A DNA stretch of 52,143 nucleotides from Roseburia sp. (lineage in GTDB: Bacteria > Bacillota > Clostridia > Christensenellales > Pumilibacteraceae), in assembly GCA_023665905.1 (NCBI GenBank), contig JAMPDA010000010.1, forward strand, positions 1 to 52,143, written 5' to 3'. The position numbers and the translations under genes are program-made. The notes under the pieces are model-generated. The model had not been told where the DNA came from. It did not search any database and saw only the letters and a list, made by a program, of their open reading frames with translations. Below are positions 44,503 to 52,143 of the stretch, in pieces (position 1 is the first letter of the stretch; each line of letters starts with the position of its first letter).

Positions 44503-45462
44503 ATGAAAAAAATAGCTGTCTTGACAAGCGGCGGCGACGCGCCTGGCATGAATGCGGCGATACGCGCCGTCGTTCGGTACGGTATCGGTATGGGCATGGA
44601 AGTCATGGGCGTAGAGCGCGGGCTTCAGGGACTTATCGATAATCTTTTCGTGCCCATGAATATGCGCAGCGTGTCGGATATAATCCACCGCGGCGGAACG
44701 GTGCTTAAAACGGCGCGCTGTCTTGAGTTCAAGACCGAAGAAGGCCAGCAGATCGCCATAAACAATCTGCGCAAAAACGGCGTCGAAGGGCTTATCGTCA
44801 TCGGCGGCGACGGTTCGTTTATGGGCGCCAAGGCGATGACCGACCACGGGTTCCCGTCCATAGGCATACCCGGGACGATAGATAACGACCTCGCATACAC
44901 CGATTACACGCTCGGTTTCGATACGGCGTGCAACACCATACTCGACGCCATCAATAAGATACGCGATACGATGAGCTCGCACGAGCGCGTGTCCATTGTC
45001 GAGGTCATGGGCAGGAATTGCGGCGATCTTGCGCTGTACAGCGGGCTTTGCGGCGGCGCGGAGGTGATAATCGTGCCCGAGCATCCGCTGTCCGTGGACG
45101 AAATAATAGATATACTCGGCGGCGGCATGGCGCACGGCAAGACCAGCGGTATCGTCGTTCTTGCCGAGGGCGCAGGGCATGCCGACGAGCTCAAGGCGGA
45201 GCTCAATAAGCGCACGGACATGGTCGTCAAGTCAACGCGGCTCGGGCATGTCCAGCGCGGCGGAAGCCCGTCGTGCCGCGACAGATATCTCGGCACGTGC
45301 TTCGGCGTGCGCGCCGTCGAGCTGCTCAAACAGGGTATAGGCAACCGTATCGTCGGTATCAAAAACCACAAGTTTTACGACATGGATATCGTCGAGGGCT
45401 GCGCCATGAAAAAAGAGTTCGACATGGAACTCTATAACAAAGCCATGATCGTCGGCCGCTGA
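44503..45462 (+). CDS. pfkA: ATP-dependent 6-phosphofructokinase
   Basis: 319 residues. Commits fructose 6-phosphate to glycolysis. GGDGSFMGA and PGTIDND (Gly rather than Lys before TIDND) mark the ATP-using rather than the pyrophosphate-using type. IVEVMGRNCGDLAL and the effector-site arginines (HVQRGGSPSCRDR) are conserved. It forms the usual dnaE-pfkA neighbourhood but has its own promoter. Confidence 0.96.
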   Translation: MKKIAVLTSGGDAPGMNAAIRAVVRYGIGMGMEVMGVERGLQGLIDNLFVPMNMRSVSDIIHRGGTVLKTARCLEFKTEEGQQIAINNLRKNGVEGLIVIGGDGSFMGAKAMTDHGFPSIGIPGTIDNDLAYTDYTLGFDTACNTILDAINKIRDTMSSHERVSIVEVMGRNCGDLALYSGLCGGAEVIIVPEHPLSVDEIIDILGGGMAHGKTSGIVVLAEGAGHADELKAELNKRTDMVVKSTRLGHVQRGGSPSCRDRYLGTCFGVRAVELLKQGIGNRIVGIKNHKFYDMDIVEGCAMKKEFDMELYNKAMIVGR

Positions 45463-45463
45463 C

Positions 45464-45487
45464 CTACTTCTTTTGGAAAAGAAGTAG
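45464..45487. repeat. Perfect palindrome after pfkA
   Basis: Arms of 11 bp, CTACTTCTTTT and AAAAGAAGTAG, with a GG centre. It may act as the pfkA terminator. It also marks the border between backbone and the AT-rich restriction-modification region. Confidence 0.7.
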
Positions 45488-45549
45488 GCAAGAAAACTTT
45501 AGTGCCGTGTGTTTACTATAATAGTTTAGAAAACTTTAAAAGGTGGTCT

Positions 45550-45726
45550 ATGACTTTTGCGAAACAAGTAAAAAGTGCACAAGCGACGCTAATATTAAGT
45601 CAAGAGCAGTTTACAGAGAAGTTGGGCGTTACTTTTGTTGCGGTTTCTGGCGCTGAAAGAAAAATGGTGGGATCGTTGTCTTTAACTAGGTTAAGCTTAA
45701 TAAATTTTGCGAGGGGGACGGAATAG
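45550..45726 (+). CDS. Small Xre-type helix-turn-helix protein, degenerate
   Basis: 58 residues from ATG 45550, after AGGTGG; TATAAT at 45517-45522 could drive it. It begins MTFAKQVKSAQATLILSQEQ and EKLGVTFVAVS follows, the Xre helix-turn-helix. Where relatives have SRWERG and a Lys-Pro turn, it reads SGAERKMVG, so the recognition helix and what follows look eroded. It may have been the regulator of the restriction-modification operon. Confidence 0.5.
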   Translation: MTFAKQVKSAQATLILSQEQFTEKLGVTFVAVSGAERKMVGSLSLTRLSLINFARGTE

Positions 45727-45747
45727 TATTCGGTTCTAATAAATGTT

Positions 45748-46041
45748 ATGGGATATAAGAGTATAAAAATGTTAGATAAAGCAGTAAAAACAGCGAAATT
45801 CGAACAGGATATTTGTGAAATCGATAATGTGCTAAACGCGCAAATATTTGATAGAGCAATCGCCGAGAATATCATCCGCAACCACAACAAAACGGACGAA
45901 ATTGTAGCTATAATAAACTCCCCGTTAAGACAGGGGTTTGTAACGTTTGAACAGGCGTCTGACGATATGGTAAAAAACAATTTAATTATGATAAGACAAG
46001 TTTTGCAAGCTAAACTTGTAACGGAGCAAAACAATGGATAA
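45748..46041 (+). CDS. Small hypothetical protein preceding mod
   Basis: 97 residues, all-helical in look, without membrane segments. There is no clear ribosome site before ATG 45748; an in-frame ATG at 45769 (MLDKAVKTAKFEQD) is an alternative. It overlaps the mod start by eight bases, so it is translated with mod. Family not recognised. The place suggests a role in control or assembly of the type III system, by inference. Confidence 0.55.
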   Translation: MGYKSIKMLDKAVKTAKFEQDICEIDNVLNAQIFDRAIAENIIRNHNKTDEIVAIINSPLRQGFVTFEQASDDMVKNNLIMIRQVLQAKLVTEQNNG

Positions 46042-48061
46042 ACTCAAAATGATGTCTGCGGACAAGGTGCAGGGCAATATACAAAAGATTCGGGAACTGT
46101 TCCCGAATGCGGTTACGGAAGTTTTGCGCGACGGGAAGCCGACGTTTGCCGTTGACTTTGAGGTACTGAAACAAGAGCTTGCGGACACGCTCATTGACGA
46201 GCGCGAACTGCGCTATCAATTTACTTGGCCCGACAAGCAAAAATCCGTATTGCTCGCAAATACGCCCATATCCGCAACGCTCCGCCCGTGCAAGGAAGAA
46301 AGCGTTGACTTTGATAACACGCAAAATCTTTATATCGAGGGCGATAACCTTGACGTATTAAAGCTGTTGCAGGAAACGTATCTCGGCAAAATCAAAATGA
46401 TATACATAGACCCGCCGTATAATACGGGCAACGATTTTGTGTATAACGACGATTTTGCGCAAGACAACGACGAATATGCAGAAAGTAGCGGACAATATGA
46501 CGATTATGGTAATCGGCTTGTGCAGAACACCGAAAGTAATGGGCGCTTCCATACTGATTGGCTGAATATGATTTATCCGCGTTTGCGTCTTGCGAAAGAT
46601 TTGCTTTCCGAGGATGGTGTGATATTACTGAGTATATCAGATAATGAGTTATGTAATTTAATAAAATTGTGCAATGAAATATTCGGAGAAATAAATTTTA
46701 TAGCTCAATTAAATATTATTACAGGAGCTAATCAATCTGGTGAAGGTGTTTTAATTCAAAAGAATGTAGAATACTGTTTATGTTATGCAAAAGATATTTT
46801 ATCCACTCAAATCGTGAGAGTAGATAAAACAGATATGTCGTATAGGAATCTTAACGATGCGCCTACGCCTCTTGAAACAAGGCAGGATATGGGTTATACA
46901 ATTTATTGGAACAGTGAAACCAATGAGATGATACCTCGCTTTGATTATGATAAAACAAAAATAAAAACTAACGATGAAAAGCAAGTGTATTTTAATGATA
47001 TAGATTTAATTAGTCAAGGTTATTATCCTGTGCGCCCTGGTAAACGAAATGGGAAACTACATAGATGGAGATGGGGAATAGAGACATTTTTAGAAAGGAA
47101 AAATGAAATTAGAATGTTCCAAGGCAAAGATGGTATAGTTCCTAAATTTTTGCAAAGTGGATATAATGCCCCTAAAAATATTCAAAATTTCACAGGTGGA
47201 GCACTTGATTTAAAAAGAATATTTGGTGATCAGATTCCTTTTGATTATCCCAAAGGTATTGGTTTTATTAAATATATTACTTCATTCGCTACAACTAATG
47301 ATTCAATCGTACTCGACTTTTTCTCTGGTTCGGCAACAACCGCTCACGCCGTTATGCAATTAAACGCAGAAGACGGCGGCAATCGCAAATTCATTATGGT
47401 ACAGTTGCCCGAAACGTGCGACAAAAAGTCGGAAGCGTTTAAAGCAGGTTATAAAAACATTTGTGAGATAGGCAAGGAGCGTATTCGCCGTGCAGGGAAA
47501 AAAATTCTCGAGTTAAACGATTGCTTGAAGAAAACACGGGTAATAGATACTCAAGAACAATTAAATATTTTAGATGTGTTAAAGGGTAATGACAATGCAA
47601 TAATGGATTTTATACAGACACAACCTACTGCGGATATGAGTCGTAACAACCTTGATATAGGCTTCCGTGTATTAAAACTTGATAGCTCGAATATGCAGGA
47701 TGTGTACTATAAACCCGAAGAATACAGTCAATCATTGCTTTCGGCTTTTGAAGACAATATCAAGGCAGATAGAACTCCGCTTGATTTGTTGTTCCAAGTA
47801 ATGCTCGAACTCGGCAAACCTTTATCGGCAAAGATAGAAGAAAAAGAAATCGCCGGCAAAGAAGTTTTTATCGTGGACGATAATGACTTGATTGCTTGTT
47901 TCGATAATGACATTACCGACGAGGCCGTAAAGACGATTGCACAGTTAAAACCGCTCTACGCTGTATTCCGCGACAGCAGTTTGCATAGCGATAGCACCGC
48001 CGCCAACTTCGACCAAATCTTCGCAACATATTCGCCGACGACCATAAGGAAGGTGCTGTAA
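46034..48061 (+). CDS. mod: Type III restriction-modification system methyltransferase
   Basis: 675 residues, an adenine-N6 methyltransferase of the beta class: motif IV DPPYNTGNDF (126-135) comes before motif I DFFSGSATTAHAVMQ (about 430-444). The target-recognition part lies between (about 195-425) and is encoded by strikingly AT-rich DNA (about 46.62-47.31 kb) compared with both flanks, a sign of module exchange. Mod sets the recognition sequence for both modification and cleavage. Its stop overlaps the following membrane protein gene by one base. Confidence 0.93.
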   Translation: MDKLKMMSADKVQGNIQKIRELFPNAVTEVLRDGKPTFAVDFEVLKQELADTLIDERELRYQFTWPDKQKSVLLANTPISATLRPCKEESVDFDNTQNLYIEGDNLDVLKLLQETYLGKIKMIYIDPPYNTGNDFVYNDDFAQDNDEYAESSGQYDDYGNRLVQNTESNGRFHTDWLNMIYPRLRLAKDLLSEDGVILLSISDNELCNLIKLCNEIFGEINFIAQLNIITGANQSGEGVLIQKNVEYCLCYAKDILSTQIVRVDKTDMSYRNLNDAPTPLETRQDMGYTIYWNSETNEMIPRFDYDKTKIKTNDEKQVYFNDIDLISQGYYPVRPGKRNGKLHRWRWGIETFLERKNEIRMFQGKDGIVPKFLQSGYNAPKNIQNFTGGALDLKRIFGDQIPFDYPKGIGFIKYITSFATTNDSIVLDFFSGSATTAHAVMQLNAEDGGNRKFIMVQLPETCDKKSEAFKAGYKNICEIGKERIRRAGKKILELNDCLKKTRVIDTQEQLNILDVLKGNDNAIMDFIQTQPTADMSRNNLDIGFRVLKLDSSNMQDVYYKPEEYSQSLLSAFEDNIKADRTPLDLLFQVMLELGKPLSAKIEEKEIAGKEVFIVDDNDLIACFDNDITDEAVKTIAQLKPLYAVFRDSSLHSDSTAANFDQIFATYSPTTIRKVL

Positions 48062-48945
48062 TGCGTAAAAAGAAACAAAAACAAGATATTTCTAAATTGA
48101 TGAAATTTGAAAACGGGCAATTTTTCTTTGGTGAAGAAAAATACTCTTATAAAAAGTTTTTGAAAAATTATTGCTGGTTACATTTAATTATTATTGGGTT
48201 GTTACTAGTTGCAATGTTATTAACTATTTTGGCATATTCGTACGGTTTTACGCAATGTTGCAAATTAAAAGAGCCTGATTGTTGGGTAACTATTATTTCT
48301 TTTTCTTTAGCATATTTAGGCGCAGCTTTTTTAGGTATAGTTGTTTTTTATAATACTTGTCAAAGACAATACATAGAAGATAGAGAAGCAAATTTGAAAT
48401 TTAATATAAATGCTCGACCTATGGATATTGTTCCTTTGACTATGTATTCAGAAGAGTTTTTAAAGCAATTAACTTTTAAGTGCTGGGGCGGGAAAAACAA
48501 ACAAACCAACAATCAAGTACTTGGAGAGAAAGGCTATATTAAATTTCAAATTAAAAATTATAATTATAGATACCCGATGTATATCAATATCGTTGATGCG
48601 TATTACAATGACGGTAGTGGAAATATTGTTGATGCGAAAAGCATTGATTTCAAATTATCTTTTGAGAATAATTCACCATTAGACTATAAAGAAGAAGGGA
48701 GTATATATATTGGGATTGATAATACAATTTTAACGCAATTACCAAAAACTATCGCATATGTTTTTAAACTAAAAAATGTAAAAGATATAGAAAACTATTG
48801 CGTTTGTTTTGTGGCATTTAATGATGTAACTTGTAGTTGTGTTATCAAAAGCATAAGCATTGAAGAATACGATAAATCAATGAGAGAAAAAAATCATCCA
48901 TTAGGTATTTTGGAAGTTTATTTAAAGATGGGGCAAAATTCATGA
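48061..48945 (+). CDS. Unknown two-helix membrane protein inside the type III R-M operon
   Basis: 294 residues. A basic N-terminus (MRKKKQKQDISK) is followed by two membrane helices (about 40-62 and 78-102), then a soluble, beta-rich cytoplasmic-looking domain (about 115-290) with GYIKFQIKNYNYRYPMYINI. No known motif. It is wedged between mod (one-base overlap) and res (ATGA overlap), so it is fully coupled to both. AT-rich codons set it apart from res. Such a gene is not part of standard type III systems; it could be a second, membrane-acting defence part or a passenger. Confidence 0.65.
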   Translation: MRKKKQKQDISKLMKFENGQFFFGEEKYSYKKFLKNYCWLHLIIIGLLLVAMLLTILAYSYGFTQCCKLKEPDCWVTIISFSLAYLGAAFLGIVVFYNTCQRQYIEDREANLKFNINARPMDIVPLTMYSEEFLKQLTFKCWGGKNKQTNNQVLGEKGYIKFQIKNYNYRYPMYINIVDAYYNDGSGNIVDAKSIDFKLSFENNSPLDYKEEGSIYIGIDNTILTQLPKTIAYVFKLKNVKDIENYCVCFVAFNDVTCSCVIKSISIEEYDKSMREKNHPLGILEVYLKMGQNS

Positions 48946-51900
48946 AATTCAAATTCAAGATACAAGAATATCAAACTGAAGCAGTGGCGGCGGTTATAAA
49001 GGCGTTTGACGGACAGTCGTTCAACGACCGTGTTTCGTACTTGCGCGATTTGGGTAAGCAGACTACGCCTATTCAGACTTCGTTTTTGTCCGACGATATA
49101 CAGTTTGTCTGCAGTGACGGAAGCGGTTTCGGCAATGCCGAAGTCGCGCTTTCGGACAGTCAAATTTTAGACAATATCCGCGCTTTGCAGTTGGAAAATA
49201 ACATAAAGCAATCGAGCGAACTCAGTAAACCGTTCGGCGCGAGTTGCCGCTGTGCTTTGGATATAGAAATGGAAACGGGCACAGGCAAAACGTATTGCTA
49301 CATAAAAACGATGTTCGAGCTGAACAAAAAGTTCGGTTGGAGTAAGTTTATCGTAGTCGTACCTAATATCGCTATCCGTGAGGGCGTTCGTAAATCGTTC
49401 GAGGTTATGGAAGAACATTTTTTCGAGCAGTACGGCAAAAAGGCGCGTTACTTTGTTTATAACAGCAAGAACTTAAATCAGTTGGATAATTTTTCCGCAA
49501 GTAAAGATATTTACGTTATGATTATCAACGCGCAGGCGTTCGCATCGTCGCTCAAAGAGGGCGCAAAGAACGAGGCGGCGCGTATCATATACAGCAAGCA
49601 GGACAGTTTCGGCAGTCGTAGACCTATCGACGTAATCGCCGCTAACCGCCCGATTATTATTTTGGACGAGCCGCAAAAACTCGGCGGCGACGCTACGCAA
49701 GCAAGTATTAAACGGTTTAATCCGCTTTTCGCGCTCAATTATTCGGCAACGCATAAGGATGTACACAACCTTGTTTATGTTTTGGACGCGCTCGACGCAT
49801 ACCAAAAGAAACTCGTCAAAAAGATAGAAGTCAAAGGCTTTGAGCTTCGCAATCTTCGCGGTGCGGACGGATTTGTGTATTTGTCGCAAATACTACTTGA
49901 CCCTAAAAAACCGCCTATGGCGCGTATTGCTTTCGAGATTAACTATAATAAGGGAATTAACCGCGAAACGCGCATAGTCGGCGTGAACGATAATTTGTAT
50001 GAAATGTCGGCGGGTGGGAGTATGCCGCCGCTCGAACAGTACAAAAACGGCTATGTAGTAAAAGAAATCAACCCCGTAAATAATACGATAACTTTTTTGA
50101 ACGGACAAACCTTGTCGGTGGGCGAAGCGCACGGCGATATATCCGAGCGAGATATGCGGCGTATTCAAATTCGCGAAACGATACAGTCGCATTTCGAGAA
50201 AGAAGAAAAGCTGTTTAATATTGGTATAAAATGCTTGTCGCTTTTCTTTATCGACGAGGTCGCGCATTACAGGCAGTACGACGAGAGCGGCAACGAGATT
50301 TTAGGCGACTTCGGGCAGATGTTCGAGCAGGAATATATAAGCGTACTTAACGACTATATAAGATTGTGGGAAAGTCCGTATGCCGAATATCTTAAAAGTA
50401 TCGACGTTCACGACACGCATAAGGGATATTTTTCGATAGATAAAAAGACGAACAGAGTAGTGAACTCGGTGGAAAAGCGAGGACAGTGCGACGATATATC
50501 CGCGTATGATTTGATACTTAAAAACAAAGAGCGGCTATTATCGTTCGACGAGTCGACGCGCTTTATATTTTCGCACTCGGCATTGCGCGAAGGTTGGGAC
50601 AATCCCAACGTATTCCAGATTTGCACATTAAAGCAAAGCAACAGCGAAGTGGGTAAGCGGCAGGAAGTCGGGCGCGGTATGCGGCTTTGCATCAATCAAA
50701 GCGGCGACAGGATCGACGGAAGCGTTCACGGAATAAAGGTACACGATATAAATGTGCTTACCGTTATAGCAAGCGACAGTTACAAGACATTTGTCGGCGA
50801 ACTGCAAAAGGAAATCAAAGAAACATTGTACGACCGCCCGACAAAGGTGACGAAAGAATATTTTGCCGGAAAGGTTGTGAAAGTAAACGGAGAACCGCAC
50901 GAGATAACCAAGCAAGAAGCGGCCATTATAGAGCGGTACTTGGGCTTTAACGGATATATCGATTACGACGGTAACGTAACGGATAAGTACCGCGAAGCGC
51001 AGGAAAGTGGAGTGTTTGCAGAACTTCCGAGCGAGATTTTAGCGATAGCGGATGGCGTTCATAAACTTGTGCAGGGCGTATTCGACGAAAAGATACTTGC
51101 CGAACTTTTCGCGTCGGCGAACAAACCGAAAATCACGGAAAACGAACTCAACGAAAATTTTGCGAAGAAAGAGTTTCAAGCATTGTGGAAATATATCAAT
51201 CACAAGTACGCCTACACCGTGTCATTTGACAGCGACGAACTTATAGAAAAAGCAATCGCCGCGCTCGACGAGCAAATGTACGTTACCGAACTTACTTATG
51301 TCCGCACGATAGGCAGTCAAGGCAAGGAATCGCTCGACTTTACGGAAGGAAAAACGAAAACGACGACTTTGCGCAACACGGACGGCTCGAACGCAACGTA
51401 TGATTTGATAGGCAAGATATGTCAAGGTGTGACGCTTACGAGAAAAACCGCCGTTAAAATTTTGCAAGGTATTCGCGCCGACGTGTTTGCTATGTTCAAA
51501 GTAAATCCCGAAGAATTTATAAGCAAAGCGGTGCGCATAATCAACGAGCAAAAGGCGACGATGATAGTTGACGAAATAAGATACAACGTAACCGACGAAG
51601 AACCGTATTCGAGCGATATTTTCACAGCCGAAAAGGGTGCAATTGACTTTGACAAAGCGGTCAAAGCGGATAAGCATATCACGCCTTATGTCGTAGTTGA
51701 CAGCGACACCGAAAAGAAATTTGCGGTCGATTTGGAACGTAGTGACGGAGAAGTTTGCGTGTATGCAAAGTTGCCGCGTTCGTTTAAGATACCGACGCCC
51801 GTAGGCGATTATTCACCCGATTGGGCTATTGCATTTTACGAAGGCTCGGTCAAGTACATTTACTTTATTGCCGAAACAAAAGGCAGTATGGAGAGCTTGC

Positions 51901-52028
51901 AGTTAAAGAAAGTTGAAAGTGCAAAGATAAGTTGTGCAAAAAAACTGTTCGCAAGTCTTAATAACGGCGCTGTCCATTACGACGTAGCTGATACATACAG
52001 TCATTTAATGGACATAATGAATAAGTAA
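48942..52028 (+). CDS. res: Type III restriction endonuclease subunit
   Basis: 1028 residues. Superfamily 2 helicase/ATPase with motif I METGTGKTY (about residue 113), motif II ILDEPQKL (about 242, DEPQ in place of DEAD), motif III YSATH and motif VI VGKRQEVGRGMRL. A C-terminal PD-(D/E)xK nuclease has PDW near residue 957 and ETK at about 977. With Mod it cuts DNA when two unmethylated sites lie in opposite directions. The start overlaps the preceding gene by four bases. Confidence 0.93.
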   Translation: MKFKFKIQEYQTEAVAAVIKAFDGQSFNDRVSYLRDLGKQTTPIQTSFLSDDIQFVCSDGSGFGNAEVALSDSQILDNIRALQLENNIKQSSELSKPFGASCRCALDIEMETGTGKTYCYIKTMFELNKKFGWSKFIVVVPNIAIREGVRKSFEVMEEHFFEQYGKKARYFVYNSKNLNQLDNFSASKDIYVMIINAQAFASSLKEGAKNEAARIIYSKQDSFGSRRPIDVIAANRPIIILDEPQKLGGDATQASIKRFNPLFALNYSATHKDVHNLVYVLDALDAYQKKLVKKIEVKGFELRNLRGADGFVYLSQILLDPKKPPMARIAFEINYNKGINRETRIVGVNDNLYEMSAGGSMPPLEQYKNGYVVKEINPVNNTITFLNGQTLSVGEAHGDISERDMRRIQIRETIQSHFEKEEKLFNIGIKCLSLFFIDEVAHYRQYDESGNEILGDFGQMFEQEYISVLNDYIRLWESPYAEYLKSIDVHDTHKGYFSIDKKTNRVVNSVEKRGQCDDISAYDLILKNKERLLSFDESTRFIFSHSALREGWDNPNVFQICTLKQSNSEVGKRQEVGRGMRLCINQSGDRIDGSVHGIKVHDINVLTVIASDSYKTFVGELQKEIKETLYDRPTKVTKEYFAGKVVKVNGEPHEITKQEAAIIERYLGFNGYIDYDGNVTDKYREAQESGVFAELPSEILAIADGVHKLVQGVFDEKILAELFASANKPKITENELNENFAKKEFQALWKYINHKYAYTVSFDSDELIEKAIAALDEQMYVTELTYVRTIGSQGKESLDFTEGKTKTTTLRNTDGSNATYDLIGKICQGVTLTRKTAVKILQGIRADVFAMFKVNPEEFISKAVRIINEQKATMIVDEIRYNVTDEEPYSSDIFTAEKGAIDFDKAVKADKHITPYVVVDSDTEKKFAVDLERSDGEVCVYAKLPRSFKIPTPVGDYSPDWAIAFYEGSVKYIYFIAETKGSMESLQLKKVESAKISCAKKLFASLNNGAVHYDVADTYSHLMDIMNK

Positions 52029-52068
52029 CGGGCATTATAAAACATTTATCAAACAAAGGGTAAAGAAT

Positions 52069-52143
52069 ATGAGCAACAATTTACCAAGCGCAAATCAGCA
52101 TTTTATAATCTTCAAGACCGAAGATAATAACGTCGAAGTGGAC
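52069..52143 (+). CDS. Start of a probable RhuM-family gene (partial, cut by the window)
   Basis: 25 codons, open to the window end, from an ATG after AAAGGGTAAAG. The residues FIIFKTEDNNVEVD resemble the N-terminus of RhuM/KilA-type proteins (iilYqtedgktkiev), which often stand next to restriction-modification genes. Too short to be sure. Confidence 0.45.
   Translation, partial: MSNNLPSANQHFIIFKTEDNNVEVD

Noticed and set aside
42979..45180. A long open frame on the minus strand (733 codons) across dnaE and pfkA
   Set aside because: It lies opposite two unmistakable genes, is rich in His/Arg/Tyr as GC-rich shadows are, and shows no family motif or ribosome site.

Overview
The window reads as a chromosomal segment of an uncultured Gram-positive anaerobe of the Bacillota (class Clostridia; a Christensenellales-like gut lineage is my best guess, by inference). 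The reasons are the gene orders rpmE-DUF1385-prmC-prfA and uvrC-hprK-murB-PHP-whiA-dnaE-pfkA, an HPr kinase, WhiA, a SpoIIQ-like M23 peptidase, a fermentative AdhE and Shine-Dalgarno-type ribosome sites. Backbone genes are GC-rich. Two blocks (about 13.2-21.2 kb and 45.5-52.1 kb) are clearly AT-rich in whole or in part and look acquired.

Layout. 0.2-2.7 kb: a Pmp-like, GG-repeat surface protein split by a run of ten G, so a likely phase-variable gene caught in the OFF state. 2.9-10.1 kb: aldo/keto reductase (minus strand), AdhE with a small-molecule kinase, an exported hypothetical protein, an M23 peptidase, a zinc-type dehydrogenase and ribosomal protein L31. 10.2-13.0 kb: a DUF1385-PrmC fusion overlapping prfA. 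13.16 kb: tRNA-Val(GAC). 13.3-21.2 kb: an AT-rich island of single genes, most with its own extended -10 promoter. It holds a membrane/histidine-phosphatase protein paired with a zeta-like P-loop kinase, immunity-like proteins, a DUF6273 protein, a methyltransferase and a self-inhibited Fic enzyme.

21.2-30.3 kb: a PP-loop amidotransferase-like gene coupled to a flavodoxin/ferredoxin protein, then an envelope-stress-like cluster (HtrA protease, OmpR-type regulator, sensor kinase, ABC ATPase and FtsX permease) whose promoters carry 11-bp-spaced TTAA repeats, then inorganic pyrophosphatase. 30.4-35.2 kb: dtd-queH-uvrC-hprK, tightly overlapped, with uvrC fused in frame to a Cof-type HAD phosphatase. 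35.2-36.0 kb: three degenerate tandem copies of a palindrome-rich repeat. 36.0-38.0 kb, minus strand: a degenerate Fic-fold protein followed by a lipid kinase. 38.1-45.5 kb: murB-PHP-whiA-dnaE-pfkA.

45.5-52.1 kb: a type III restriction-modification operon with a small gene before mod, an unknown two-helix membrane protein between mod and res, and the start of a probable RhuM-type gene at the window edge.

Promoters are unusually uniform: a -35 box, 17 bp, and a -10 box often preceded by TGn. In three places the -10 sits so close to the start codon that the mRNA should be leaderless or nearly so. The best candidate for an undescribed system is the membrane-anchored histidine-phosphatase plus zeta-like kinase pair at 13.4-16.2 kb. 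The phase-variable surface gene and the membrane gene inside the type III R-M operon come next.
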